Assembly (NCBI RefSeq): GCF_000016065.1
Contig: NC_009092.1
Location: 3,162,001 to 3,226,000, forward strand
Source of the DNA: Shewanella loihica PV-4
Lineage (GTDB): Bacteria; Pseudomonadota; Gammaproteobacteria; Enterobacterales; Shewanellaceae
Length of the DNA: 64,000 nucleotides
Direction of reading: 5' to 3'
This document shows positions 54,809-63,958 of this stretch, one piece after another. The translations under genes and the position numbers were made by a program. The notes under the pieces are model-generated. The model was given only the letters and a program-made list of their open reading frames with translations. It ran no database searches and was not told the origin of the DNA. Each line of letters starts with the position of its first letter. Position 1 is the first letter of the stretch.

Positions 54809-57220
54809 ATGCGCTTAGCTGTTTCCGCATTAGCAGTGTCATCTGCACTCATCCTTCCTGGCGTCCACGCTGAAGATCAACAAGCGACCTTAGATCAACA
54901 AGCCAGCTTCGAAAAAATCGAGATCATAGGTTCACGTATCGCACTACGTACTGCCACAGACAGCGTGGCACCGGTGGACATTATTACCGCAGAGCAGCTC
55001 GAATCGACGGGGATGACAGAAACGGCTAAGGCACTGCAATTTGCCGCACCCAGCTACAGCTTTCCATTCTCATCGGTAACCGATGGCTCAGATGCGGTGC
55101 GCCCGGCGAGCCTGCGCGGCCTATCGCCGGATCACACCTTAGTCTTGGTCAACGGCAAGCGTCGTCACGGCTCGGCACTGGTCCATCTGAGTGGCACAGT
55201 AGGTAAAGGCTCATCTAACGTCGACCTGAACGCCATTCCGATGACGGCAATCAAGCGTATCGAGATCCTGCGTGACGGTGCGTCGGCGCAATATGGCTCC
55301 GATGCGATTGCCGGCGTCATCAACGTGGTGCTAAAAGACAATGAGCAAGGTGGTAGCCTATCCGCACAAGCTGGCCAAACCTACGCGGGTGACGGCGAAC
55401 AGTGGCGCTTGGGTGCCAACCATGGCATCGCCCTGGGTGACGATGGCTTCGTTAATGTCTCACTCGAGGCACACCATAAAGACAGCACTAACCGCGCTGG
55501 GCTAGATCCTCGCCAGCAGTATCCGCAGTTAGCCGATGGCTCACCGGATCCTCGCGAAGCCACCTTTAATCGCAAGAGCCATCAAGTTGGCGACGCCGAA
55601 TACGACAACCTAGGCCTGTTCATCAACGCCGCCAAGGCCATCTCAGACAACGGCGAGCTATACGCTTTCGGTGGCGTGAGCAAACGCGAAACTAAATCAG
55701 GCGCCTTCTACCGCAGAGCCCTGGATAAGCGTAACTTAACCGAAGTTTATCCCGACGGTTTCTTACCCCAGATCAACCCTGAAATAATCGACACCTCGTT
55801 AGTGCTAGGTTATGAGTTCACCCTGGGTGAATGGAATATCGATACCTCCGCAGGCCATGGCGAAAACTCATTTAACTACAACATTGTTAACTCATTAAAC
55901 GCATCTATGGGCCCCGATAGCCCGACCGAATTTGATGCCGGCACCTTGTCGACCCGTGAAACCAACTTGAATATCGATGCGTCGCGCTATTTTAACTTTG
56001 CAAACGACTCAGAGATCCTCTTTGCCGCGGGTGTATCATGGCGCAAGAATGGCTACCAAATTGAAGCGGGCGAGAGTGCTTCCTACATCAATGGCGGTTT
56101 CGATAATCGCGCCGCCGGCAGCCAGGGCTTCTCGGGCTTTACCCCAGAATCTGAAGTCGACGAGACCCGAGATAACACAGGCGTTTATGTCGAGCTTGAA
56201 AACCAGTTAACCGATGACTTTTACTGGGCGGCGGCGCTGCGTTACGAAAATTATTCAGACTTCGGCGACAACACCAGCTGGAAGCTAGCGGGCCGCTATG
56301 ACTTTACCGACAACCTGGCCCTGCGCGGTACCATCAACACAGGCTTTAGAGCGCCAAGCGTGCAGCAGCTGTACTTCAGCAACATCTCTACCCTGTTTAA
56401 CCCTGATCCTGTCACGGGTCAGTTGGTACCGACAGAATCGGGCACCTTCAACACCCTGTCACCCGTAACAAAAGGGCTAGGGATCAATGAACTAGAGCCA
56501 GAGTTATCACAGTCTTTCAGTCTAGGTCTGGTCTATCGCAATGATGCGGGCCTGGCACTGACCTTGGACGCCTATCAGATCTCTATCGATGACCGAATCA
56601 TCTTGTCGAGCTCAGTCACGCCGGATGATTCACCTGCGGTCGCTGAGGCCCTTGCCGGCACCAACGCCGAATCGGCACGCTTCTTCATCAACGCCGTCGA
56701 TACCCGTACCCGAGGGGTTGATCTGGTGATAAGCCAGGATTTTGATATCGGCGCTTGGGGCGATCTGCAAGCCAACCTGGCCTATGCCTATAACAAAACG
56801 GAAATTCAAGACATTCATTTCCCGCAGGTGTTAGACGGCGTAGGTAAAGAGCTCTTCGATCGTATCGAACAAACTCGTATGACCGCGGCCACGCCAAACA
56901 ACACAGGCAACCTGGGACTCACCCATAGGCTAGGTGATTTCAAGACCAACGTTCGTCTAAGCTACTTTGGCGATTACACAGTGGGTTATTCCTCAGGCGA
57001 TGTCACTTACAGCGACCAATGGGTAATGGATATGTCGGTGCAATACGCGGCAACTGAGGCGCTAAGCTTTACTGCCGGGGCGCAAAACCTGTTCGATGTC
57101 TACCCGGAGAAGCGTCCGGACAGCAATAACTTCAATGGCATCTTCGTCTATCCATTAACCAATACGCCATTTGGCTTTAATGGTGGTTACGTCTTCTTAG
57201 AAGCCAAATATACCTACTAA
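54809..57220 (+). CDS. TonB-dependent receptor
   Basis: Outer-membrane receptor of 803 residues with signal peptide (RLAVSALAVSSALILPGVHA). The plug has FEKIEIIGSRI, PVDIITAEQLE, RGLSPDHTLVLVNGKRRH and IEILRDGASAQYGSDAIAGVINVVLKDN; the barrel ends VFLEAKYTY. This LVNGKRRH/RDGASAQYG type is the large group used for carbohydrates, peptides or metal complexes in Alteromonadales; the ligand is unknown. ATG 54809 has AGAGG 5 nt upstream; an in-frame upstream start would bury the signal peptide. Confidence 0.92.
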   Translation: MRLAVSALAVSSALILPGVHAEDQQATLDQQASFEKIEIIGSRIALRTATDSVAPVDIITAEQLESTGMTETAKALQFAAPSYSFPFSSVTDGSDAVRPASLRGLSPDHTLVLVNGKRRHGSALVHLSGTVGKGSSNVDLNAIPMTAIKRIEILRDGASAQYGSDAIAGVINVVLKDNEQGGSLSAQAGQTYAGDGEQWRLGANHGIALGDDGFVNVSLEAHHKDSTNRAGLDPRQQYPQLADGSPDPREATFNRKSHQVGDAEYDNLGLFINAAKAISDNGELYAFGGVSKRETKSGAFYRRALDKRNLTEVYPDGFLPQINPEIIDTSLVLGYEFTLGEWNIDTSAGHGENSFNYNIVNSLNASMGPDSPTEFDAGTLSTRETNLNIDASRYFNFANDSEILFAAGVSWRKNGYQIEAGESASYINGGFDNRAAGSQGFSGFTPESEVDETRDNTGVYVELENQLTDDFYWAAALRYENYSDFGDNTSWKLAGRYDFTDNLALRGTINTGFRAPSVQQLYFSNISTLFNPDPVTGQLVPTESGTFNTLSPVTKGLGINELEPELSQSFSLGLVYRNDAGLALTLDAYQISIDDRIILSSSVTPDDSPAVAEALAGTNAESARFFINAVDTRTRGVDLVISQDFDIGAWGDLQANLAYAYNKTEIQDIHFPQVLDGVGKELFDRIEQTRMTAATPNNTGNLGLTHRLGDFKTNVRLSYFGDYTVGYSSGDVTYSDQWVMDMSVQYAATEALSFTAGAQNLFDVYPEKRPDSNNFNGIFVYPLTNTPFGFNGGYVFLEAKYTY

Positions 57221-57241
57221 CCCCCGTAGGTTCATCACCCT

Positions 57242-57270
57242 AAAACAGGCCATTTATGGCCTGTTTTTTT
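57242..57270 (+). terminator. terminator of the TonB receptor gene
   Basis: AAACAGGCCAT-TT-ATGGCCTGTTT stem followed by T7. Confidence 0.93.
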
Positions 57271-57368
57271 ATTCAGCCACACATAGATGCATACAAGGGA
57301 CATCCTAAGCAACTTGTTCCCATTGGCGCCCTATGTGAGAATCGACAGCAGGCATTTGAGGGAAGAAT

Positions 57369-57554
57369 ATGACACAAGCACCAGATAACTCATCTACAGC
57401 TAAGACGGCTCTTGATTACGCGAGTGACGAAATAAAACTCGCCGTAGACCTTATTTATCTTCTGGAGAGTCATGAGATTGAGCCAGATGTGGCGCTGGCG
57501 GCCTTAGAGATAGTAAAGCAAGACCTACAGAGAAAACTGAGCAAAGAGATTTGA
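57369..57554 (+). CDS. rsmS: RsmS/YbaM family small protein (DUF2496)
   Basis: 61 residues. The core YASDEIKLAVDLIYLLESHEIEPDVALAALEIVKQDLQRKL matches the YbaM/RsmS family (pleiotropic regulatory protein in Pectobacterium; function elsewhere unclear). Usual family length. GAGGGAAGA precedes the ATG. It is monocistronic and ends before a bidirectional terminator. Confidence 0.85.
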   Translation: MTQAPDNSSTAKTALDYASDEIKLAVDLIYLLESHEIEPDVALAALEIVKQDLQRKLSKEI

Positions 57555-57660
57555 GCAAGGCTAACAGTTAGGCCCTTACACTCAGGGCATCACGAAGTCA
57601 TTTACGGACTGTTTATTGCTCCCTTTAATTGTGCCCATCTATTGCTAAAGAATTAACCAT

Positions 57661-57688
57661 AAAAAAACGCAGCCTAGGCTGCGTTTTT
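57661..57688. terminator. bidirectional terminator
   Basis: A7-CGCAGCC-TA-GGCTGCG-T5 between rsmS and the convergent S8 protease gene; nearly identical to the ones at 33794 and 21969. Confidence 0.93.
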
Positions 57689-57708
57689 AGTGTTACTCAG
57701 GGAGTTGT

Positions 57709-59550
57709 TTAGAAGATCACTGTCTGCTCGGCAGTACAGGTAGAAGTACCTTCGTCACAAGCCTTATACACGTAAGTTCCGCCACCCTTAGTGTTGATGG
57801 TGTCAGTGTAGGTGCTGCTCGCCGAAGTGGTCGCAAGCTTGCTGCCATCACGGTAAACATCTACGTTTGCACCAGCGGCACCAGAGAAGGTCAGATCCAC
57901 TGTCTTAACGCCCTTGTTCTTGTAGCCGTTGGCCGACAGAGTGAAATCACCACCAGTGTTTCCGCCACCATTGTCTCCACCACCATTGTCGCCACCGGCA
58001 CAGCCGTTAGCGTTCAGGTAAGCATCGGCAGCCGCAGCCTGAACGATACCGTAACCGAAGTACTCATCTTTACCCGGTGCACCGCTGTCCATGGCAGTCG
58101 CTTTCAGCGCAGCACGGATCTCGCTACCTGTACACTGGTTGTGGTTAGACCAAACCAGCGCCGCAATACCAGATACCGCAGGCGTCGCCATAGAAGTACC
58201 GCTCATGAAGCCGTAGTCGGCAGTACCGATATCTACAGTTGCAGTGCTCGCCGCTAGCAGCGCCGCACGATCTTCCTGTGCAGTGCCTACTGCTGGGATA
58301 GAGGTAGTGTTGGTGTCACCTAGAGTGCCGTACAGCATGCCAGGCTCGTTGTTGATGATGATCGCACCGACACCACCCGAGTTTTCACAGTTAGCGACCT
58401 TGTCGTGGAAAGAGATCACGCCGCGGTCGATCACACAGATGTTACCGTTAGCGCCAGCATCTGTCGCTTCGGCAGTGCCCATGTAATAGGTGTTGCCTGA
58501 AACTGTGCCTGAGTTTTCCATCGCGCTGCTGGCAAATGAAGCGCCGTCTGCACTCAGGTTAGACGCAGTCGCCATGCCTGCTGGGTAAGTTGATAGTGTG
58601 TCCACACCACCGGCAGTCACTTCCACACAGATAGTCTCGTCTGAAGTCGCCTTAGGACCACGACCCGAAGTACAAGATGGGAACTGAGAGAAATCGGCGA
58701 TGTTGTTGTTTGCATCGTTCGCGCCCACCATCATGACCGATGGGTAACCTGCTGGGTATGAACGTACGTTGTTGCCATCGTTACCCGCTGCGGCAACCAC
58801 CAGACCGCCTGCATCGACGAAGGCTTGGAAAGCGTTAGATTCGGTAGAGTTAGCTCCGCCGCCACCTAAGCTCATGCTGATGATGTTGGCACCGGCCGCG
58901 CTACACAGGTTAGTGGCGTGGGCCAGATCAGATGAGTAACCCCATCCTTCAGCGTTGAATACCTTGATGATGTGCATGTCGACGCCAGGCGCCATACCGA
59001 TCACACCAACGTTGTTATCGGCTGCACCGATAGTACCGGCAACGTGAGTACCGTGTGGGCCGCCGTTGACGTTCCAGCTACCTGTACCCGAATCGTTGTC
59101 ACCAGTGATCTTGTTCCATTCGAAATCTGGGTTAGACGCGTCCAGACCCGAGTCGATGATACACACCTTCATGCCGGCTGCGGCGTTGAAAGTCAGCTGG
59201 TTAGCCTGTGATTGATACACAGCGTAAGGTGTTACCTGCTGCGTCATTGGGTTGCCCGCATCATCGCTAAAGCTCATCAGATGACGACGCTGGTCCGCCT
59301 CGACTAATTTAACGTGTGGGTTGTTTAACAGTCCCTTGACCTGGGCCAAATCTTTGCCCGCAAAGGTTGCAGCGATAAAGCCTTCACCATCGACATGGAT
59401 CTGTGCGCCTAACTGCTTAGCCAGTGCCTTAACGACACCCTTACTGCCATTGTCTACCTGGATGATGTAACGATCATCATCGGCAAATGCCTGAGTTGAT
59501 AGGCCAACACTTAATGCCATTACTGCACTTGCCAACTTAGTTAACTTCAT
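57709..59550 (-). CDS. secreted subtilisin-like (S8) serine protease
   Basis: 613 residues: signal peptide (AVMALSVGLSTQAFA), an I9-type propeptide (RYIIQVDNGSKGVVKALAKQ), then the catalytic domain with Asp in CIIDSGLDASNPDF, His in HGTHVAGTIG and Ser in GTSMATPAVSG. A protease-associated domain (GNICVIDRGVISFHDKVANCENSGG) is inserted between His and Ser. A Gly/Asp linker (GGDNGGGDNGGG) leads to an all-beta C-terminal domain with two Cys in YKACDEGTSTC. Likely secreted through type II secretion as a nutrient-acquiring protease. No GlyGly-CTERM tail. Confidence 0.95.
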   Translation of the reverse strand: MKLTKLASAVMALSVGLSTQAFADDDRYIIQVDNGSKGVVKALAKQLGAQIHVDGEGFIAATFAGKDLAQVKGLLNNPHVKLVEADQRRHLMSFSDDAGNPMTQQVTPYAVYQSQANQLTFNAAAGMKVCIIDSGLDASNPDFEWNKITGDNDSGTGSWNVNGGPHGTHVAGTIGAADNNVGVIGMAPGVDMHIIKVFNAEGWGYSSDLAHATNLCSAAGANIISMSLGGGGANSTESNAFQAFVDAGGLVVAAAGNDGNNVRSYPAGYPSVMMVGANDANNNIADFSQFPSCTSGRGPKATSDETICVEVTAGGVDTLSTYPAGMATASNLSADGASFASSAMENSGTVSGNTYYMGTAEATDAGANGNICVIDRGVISFHDKVANCENSGGVGAIIINNEPGMLYGTLGDTNTTSIPAVGTAQEDRAALLAASTATVDIGTADYGFMSGTSMATPAVSGIAALVWSNHNQCTGSEIRAALKATAMDSGAPGKDEYFGYGIVQAAAADAYLNANGCAGGDNGGGDNGGGNTGGDFTLSANGYKNKGVKTVDLTFSGAAGANVDVYRDGSKLATTSASSTYTDTINTKGGGTYVYKACDEGTSTCTAEQTVIF

Positions 59551-59905
59551 AGAGGTCTCTCCATTATATTTATTTTGTTAAGAGTCTTTTTATTAGAACT
59601 TCCCTGAATAGCAAATGCCGCGGTATATCTCTCTTCAATTGCGACCTGATTTGGCATTTACTACCACACAACAAGGCACAAGCTATCACACCAACTCGAA
59701 AGCAACAAGATGTTAACAAAAAATAAACATATGTTGCACGAGCGTACATTTTATTCGGGAGTGAAATTCGCTGGCTGGCTTATCGCGCTACCAGACAAGA
59801 CGCTTTGCAATACAGATCCCGGCTTGTCGGCTGGTAAAAGCGCTGTTGCAACGCGCCAAGGCTGGTATACTAGGGCCTCATTTGCCACTATTGACGACAT
59901 TGACG
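59551..59905. other. divergent intergenic region, no gene seen
   Basis: 355 bp between the S8 protease start and the zinc-binding protein gene. The half near the protease is AT-rich and should hold its promoter. No operator or RNA gene was recognised. Confidence 0.5.
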
Positions 59906-60154
59906 ATGACAGACAACGCCACGCCAGCAAACCAAGCAGTAGACTTCTCGGCCATCAACAAGAGCACGGCCGCCTCCTTTAACGAGCAGAAGAATCTGAT
60001 CAAGCGGCTATTTAAGGGCAACAGAGTCGATTGCCAAAAATGTAAACAACCACTGCAGCTGATCGTGCCCACCGAGAAGGCGCAGACAGGCCATTACGGC
60101 GTGTTTTGTAAGAAGGGTTGTACGGATATCGAGCTGGAAATCGATCTGCTTTAA
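59906..60154 (+). CDS. small CxxC zinc-binding-like protein
   Basis: 82 residues starting MTDNATPANQAVDFSAI. The C-terminal half has CQKC and, 29 residues on, FCKKGC, a spacing suited to one zinc ribbon. The middle NEQKNLIKRLFKGNRV is basic. I do not recognise a named family. It precedes trmK by 81 bp on the same strand, so it could be part of an RNA-related operon; that is inference. Confidence 0.72.
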   Translation: MTDNATPANQAVDFSAINKSTAASFNEQKNLIKRLFKGNRVDCQKCKQPLQLIVPTEKAQTGHYGVFCKKGCTDIELEIDLL

Positions 60155-60235
60155 CTTTTGACCCCCTAGATCAAGTAACCCATTAAACACCGGCAATGTC
60201 GCTACAAGCGCCGTTCCCGGTGACGAGCCTCCCCT

Positions 60236-60943
60236 TTGAAACTCAGTCAACGCCTCTCTCACCTGCAGGCCATGGTCGATGGCCACTACGCCCATATCTG
60301 GGACTGCTGCTGCGATCACGGCCTGCTCGGCGCCGCCCTGCTTAACAAACGGGTGGCCGGCACCCTGCATTTTGTCGATATCGTGCCTGGCATAATGCAG
60401 ACCCTGCAGGGCAAACTCGAGCGCTTCTTCCCACTAAATCAAGATGTCAGCAGCCCTCAATGGCGGGTGCACTGCATGGATGTGACCAAGCTACCGCTGG
60501 CGGACTTTCCGAGCGAGACGCCGCAGCTGGTGATCATCGCAGGGGTCGGCGGCGAGCTGACCGGCGAGCTGGTGAGTGCGATTCAAGCCTGCGCCGACGC
60601 TCTGGGGCAAAACATAGAGTTTCTCCTCTGCCCCGTGCACCACACCTATCAGCTCAGAGACAGGCTAAGTGCCATGGCGCTCAATCTGGTCGATGAGAGA
60701 CTCATCAGCGAGAACAAGCGCTGCTACGAGCTTTTGCATGTGGCGCGCCGGGGCGAGCGTCCCATCACGGCGATTGGCGACAGCCTCTGGTCACAGGCGC
60801 CGTTTGAGTTGCAGCAGGCCTACCTAAGGCGTCTGCTGAAACACTATCATCAGGTGGTCAGAGGCAGTAAGCAAGAGCAGAAACCGCTGCTCGAGCGCGC
60901 CATCTCAGATTATCAGGCGCAGCTGGACTTGCTTAGCGCCTAG
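60236..60943 (+). CDS. trmK: tRNA (adenine-N1)-methyltransferase TrmK family
   Basis: 235 residues, S-adenosylmethionine-dependent Rossmann methyltransferase. WDCCCDHGLLGAALL (residues 22-36) is the SAM-binding motif in the TrmK form (D-x-D-H-x-x-L), FVDIVPG follows, and IIAGVGGELTGELVSAI near 100 is the family's second signature. TrmK makes m1A22 in some tRNAs of Gram-positives; Gammaproteobacteria such as Shewanella carry a related gene whose target is less certain. The start appears to be TTG at 60236; no ATG is available upstream in frame. Confidence 0.8.
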   Translation: MKLSQRLSHLQAMVDGHYAHIWDCCCDHGLLGAALLNKRVAGTLHFVDIVPGIMQTLQGKLERFFPLNQDVSSPQWRVHCMDVTKLPLADFPSETPQLVIIAGVGGELTGELVSAIQACADALGQNIEFLLCPVHHTYQLRDRLSAMALNLVDERLISENKRCYELLHVARRGERPITAIGDSLWSQAPFELQQAYLRRLLKHYHQVVRGSKQEQKPLLERAISDYQAQLDLLSA

Positions 60944-60989
60944 CCTGTTATCTTTGGCATTCCTTTTTCATCTTCAAGTGAGTCAACTT

Positions 60990-61526
60990 ATGCGCCTGCT
61001 GAAATCCACTATCCATCCCGACCTTAATGCCGCCACGCCAGAGGAGGTAGCCGGACAGGGCTTCATCCGCCGCGCGGCGCGGGCCATAGTGCTCAGGGGC
61101 AGCCAAATATTGATGCTCTACACGGCGCGATATCACGACTACAGTGTTCCCGGTGGCGGCGTGGATGAGGGCGAAGATATTCGTCAGGCACTGCTTAGGG
61201 AACTGGAAGAGGAAACCGGCGCCCACACTATTGAGATATTGAGCGAGTTCGGCCGCTACCAGGAGTTTCGCCCCTGGTATAAACCCGAATTCGATTTTGT
61301 GCAGATGGAGTCTTACTGCTTCGTCTGCGAAATTGGTGAGGAGCTGGGCGATACTAAGCTTGAGAGCCATGAGCTACAAAACGGCATGCACCCTGTCTGG
61401 ATAGAGATTCATGAGGCGATCGCCCACAACGAGCACACCATGGCCCATAGCGAGAAGAAGGGATTGTCTATCGAGCGCGAGACCTATCTGCTACGGCTGA
61501 TCCGCGATGAACTGCTCACTTGCTAA
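60990..61526 (+). CDS. Nudix hydrolase
   Basis: 178 residues. The Nudix box is GGGVDEGEDIRQALLRELEEETG near residues 55-77 with the full G-x5-E-x7-R-E-x2-E-E-x-G pattern. It hydrolyses a nucleoside diphosphate linked to another moiety, with Mg2+; the substrate is unknown. ATG 60990 is preferred over an in-frame start at 60954, since the extra residues show no family character. It lies 46 bp after trmK, probably co-transcribed. Confidence 0.88.
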   Translation: MRLLKSTIHPDLNAATPEEVAGQGFIRRAARAIVLRGSQILMLYTARYHDYSVPGGGVDEGEDIRQALLRELEEETGAHTIEILSEFGRYQEFRPWYKPEFDFVQMESYCFVCEIGEELGDTKLESHELQNGMHPVWIEIHEAIAHNEHTMAHSEKKGLSIERETYLLRLIRDELLTC

Positions 61527-61574
61527 ACTGCTCACGAATTAGAGTCATCTCAAGATCCCCCGCCGTAAACCCAC

Positions 61575-61602
61575 AAAAAAAGAGCGCCGCAGCGCTCTTT
61601 TT
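61575..61602. terminator. bidirectional terminator
   Basis: A7-GAGCGC-CGCA-GCGCTC-T5 between the convergent Nudix and psuG genes. Confidence 0.92.
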
Positions 61603-61620
61603 AATACCGATAGCTAGCAA

Positions 61621-62535
61621 TTAACGGCTGTACTCGCAGGCGATCTGCGCCGCCAGCTTGGCGTTGTTAAACACCAGCTGGATGTTGGCCGCCAGGCTGC
61701 TGCCCTCTGTCTTCTCGGCCACCTTGGCCAACAAGAAAGGCGTAGAGGCCTTACCAGAGATCCCCTTGGCGTCCATCTCGGCCACCGCATCTTTAATCAC
61801 CTGGTCGATCATCGCCTTATCCAGGGCATACTCGGCAGGAATAGGATTAGCAACCACCACACCGCCCTTGAGGCCCATCTGCCACTTGGCCGTCATCGCA
61901 TCGGCCACCTGCTTAGGGGTGTCCAGACGATAGTCGACGCCGAAGTCGCTCTCACGGGTGTAGAAGGCGGGAAGCGTCTCAGTTTCATAACCGACGACCG
62001 GCACCCCTTGGGTCTCTAAGTATTCCAGGGTCAGGCCGATATCCAGAATCGACTTGGCACCGGCGCAGACCACGGCCACATCGGTATTAGCCAGCTCCTG
62101 CAGGTCGGCAGAGATATCGAAGGTCTGCTGGGCACCGCGATGCACGCCGCCGATACCGCCGGTAGCAAACACCTTGATGCCTGCCATCGCCGCCAAAATC
62201 ATGGTCGACGCAACCGTGGTCGCGCCATCGGCCTGCTTAGCCACGATAAAGGGGATGTCGCGGCGGCTGGTCTTGATCACCGCCTGACCCGCCTTACCCA
62301 GATACTCGATCTCATCATGAGTCATGCCCACCTTGAGGCGTCCCTTGAGGATGGCGATGGTGGCAGGAACCGCGCCGTTATCACGAATGATCTGCTCCAC
62401 CTTGAGGGCGGTCTCGACGTTTTGCGGGTAAGGCATACCGTGAGAGATGATGGTCGACTCCAGTGCCACCACGGGACGACCGGCTTCCAATGCCGCTTTC
62501 ACTTCTGGGTTGATATCTAGGTACTGCGCTAACAT
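61621..62535 (-). CDS. psuG: pseudouridine-5'-phosphate glycosidase PsuG
   Basis: 304 residues. Splits pseudouridine 5'-phosphate into uracil and ribose 5-phosphate in the cytoplasm. N-terminal [52 protein letters not shown] and [28 protein letters not shown] are diagnostic of the family; the catalytic Lys lies in the CAGAKSILD stretch. It overlaps psuK by 7 bp, so the two are translationally coupled and act in sequence. Confidence 0.95.
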   Translation of the reverse strand: MLAQYLDINPEVKAALEAGRPVVALESTIISHGMPYPQNVETALKVEQIIRDNGAVPATIAILKGRLKVGMTHDEIEYLGKAGQAVIKTSRRDIPFIVAKQADGATTVASTMILAAMAGIKVFATGGIGGVHRGAQQTFDISADLQELANTDVAVVCAGAKSILDIGLTLEYLETQGVPVVGYETETLPAFYTRESDFGVDYRLDTPKQVADAMTAKWQMGLKGGVVVANPIPAEYALDKAMIDQVIKDAVAEMDAKGISGKASTPFLLAKVAEKTEGSSLAANIQLVFNNAKLAAQIACEYSR

Positions 62536-63620
62536 AGAGACTCCTTGATAACTCGGTTAACTGATATTTCAGACATGTTTGGGTTGATCGTTGCCAGATC
62601 CGACAGGGCGACAACCGCCGCCGCCATGGCAAACTCGGTCGACTGACGGGTCGACCAGCCTTGCATAAAGCCGTGGGCCAGGCCCGCCAGGAAGGCATCG
62701 CCGGCGCCGTTGGCGTTGACCATCTCCACCGGAATGGCCGGAATATGGGCCTGCTCCTCACCGTCGCTGTAGAAGACACCGTCGATGCCCAGGCTCAGGA
62801 AGACGCGCTTAACCCCCTGCTCGTGGAACCAGTTCGCCAGCACTGGCAGCTCACCATAGTTGGCGATGGAGATCCCAGAGAGCTGCTCGGCCTCTTTAAG
62901 GTTCGGCTTGAGGGTATGCACGGCGCCTAGATAGGGCTTAATCTTCTCTGCCTTGGCGCAGGAGACGGTATCGACAAACAGCGGGATGTCGGCGAAGTTG
63001 CTCAGCAGATAGGCCAAGGCCGCCTCGGACAGGTTGGCATCGATAATCGCCAGGCTGGCGCGCTTGAGCATCTCCTGTTGACTCTTGAGCTGCTCGACCC
63101 CGAGACGCTCCAGAATCGCCATGTCATTGATCGCCACATGCATGTCGCTGTCGCCGTCGAGCACAGAGAGGTAAGTGGAGGTCACGCCATCGCTTAGCTG
63201 CAGGCTGGGCTTCATGTCGATGCCGGCGCGCTGACAGTGCTCGACGATCTGCTGGCCGTAGGCATCTTTGCCCACGGCGGTCATCAGGCGGGTATCCGAG
63301 CCCAAACGGGCCAGGTTCTCGGCGATGTTACGCCCCACCCCGCCGGGGCTACAGCTGACGCTCCCCGGGTTGGAATCCCCCACCCGCAGGCTAGACGCCG
63401 GACGACCGAGAATATCCATGTTGGCACCGCCAATCACCATGGCATACTTGGCTTCGGCCAGGATATAGCCCTTGCCACGAATCACTCCCTTGTTGGTGAG
63501 ATTCATGATATGCCCCGCCACGGCGGAGCGGCTGATCCCTAAACGGTCGGCCAGCTCCTGCTGAGGGATCAAAGGGTCTTGCTTGAGTAGTGCTAAGATT
63601 TCTAATTCACGTTCCGTCAT
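62529..63620 (-). CDS. psuK: pseudouridine kinase PsuK with N-terminal winged-helix domain
   Basis: 363 residues. The PfkB-type sugar-kinase domain has the N-terminal [27 protein letters not shown] and the C-terminal [16 protein letters not shown] with the catalytic Asp. In front is a winged-helix unit of about 55 residues ([34 protein letters not shown]), as in several kinase-regulator fusions of this group. It phosphorylates pseudouridine for PsuG; the HTH may autoregulate the operon. It is the first gene of psuK-psuG. Confidence 0.93.
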   Translation of the reverse strand: MTERELEILALLKQDPLIPQQELADRLGISRSAVAGHIMNLTNKGVIRGKGYILAEAKYAMVIGGANMDILGRPASSLRVGDSNPGSVSCSPGGVGRNIAENLARLGSDTRLMTAVGKDAYGQQIVEHCQRAGIDMKPSLQLSDGVTSTYLSVLDGDSDMHVAINDMAILERLGVEQLKSQQEMLKRASLAIIDANLSEAALAYLLSNFADIPLFVDTVSCAKAEKIKPYLGAVHTLKPNLKEAEQLSGISIANYGELPVLANWFHEQGVKRVFLSLGIDGVFYSDGEEQAHIPAIPVEMVNANGAGDAFLAGLAHGFMQGWSTRQSTEFAMAAAVVALSDLATINPNMSEISVNRVIKESLC

Positions 63621-63877
63621 TTAGGCGATCTCACTAAGCAATAGGTAATGTGTGCATGGGTAGTGTCTGGCTATGCAAAGCTATAGCAAGCAAATAAAAA
63701 GCGACAAACAAATGTTTGCATACCAAACTTTTGTTTTACGTTAATCGATTTCGCCAGCGAGCGCAAGGTAAACAAAATCGGAATCAAGTGGTTATGTGAA
63801 GTTCGCCACACAGCCCTGCAAGCTATTTCCCAATCGGAGAGGCACTTTGGCGTCAGCAAGCACTAACTTTCGAGCAT
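63621..63877. other. region upstream of psuK, no gene seen
   Basis: About 260 bp, AT-rich near psuK with the promoter presumably there. TGTTTGCATACCAAACTTTTGTTT (63711 on) has repeated TTTGT/ACAAA words but no clean palindrome. Confidence 0.4.
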
Positions 63878-63900
63878 AAAAAAAGCGCCGAATAGGCGCT
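63878..63900 (-). terminator. terminator for the gene entering from the right edge
   Basis: AGCGCC-GAATA-GGCGCT stem with A7 on its left in plus orientation, i.e. T7 on the minus strand, 51 bp past the stop at 63951. Confidence 0.9.
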
Positions 63901-63918
63901 CATTAATTGACGGACGAC

Positions 63919-63958
63919 AGCTTAAACTAGAGCTAAATAGCTTAAGCTGCTTAACGCT
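63919..63958. repeat. 10-bp degenerate repeat adjoining a stop codon
   Basis: Units AGCTTAAACT, AGAGCTAAAT, AGCTTAAGCT and GCTTAACGCT in 10-bp register; the last covers the stop codon of the partial gene. Confidence 0.6.

Noticed and set aside
59710-59982. 90-residue ORF upstream of the zinc-binding protein gene
   Set aside because: No family character, overlaps the start of the better gene in another frame.
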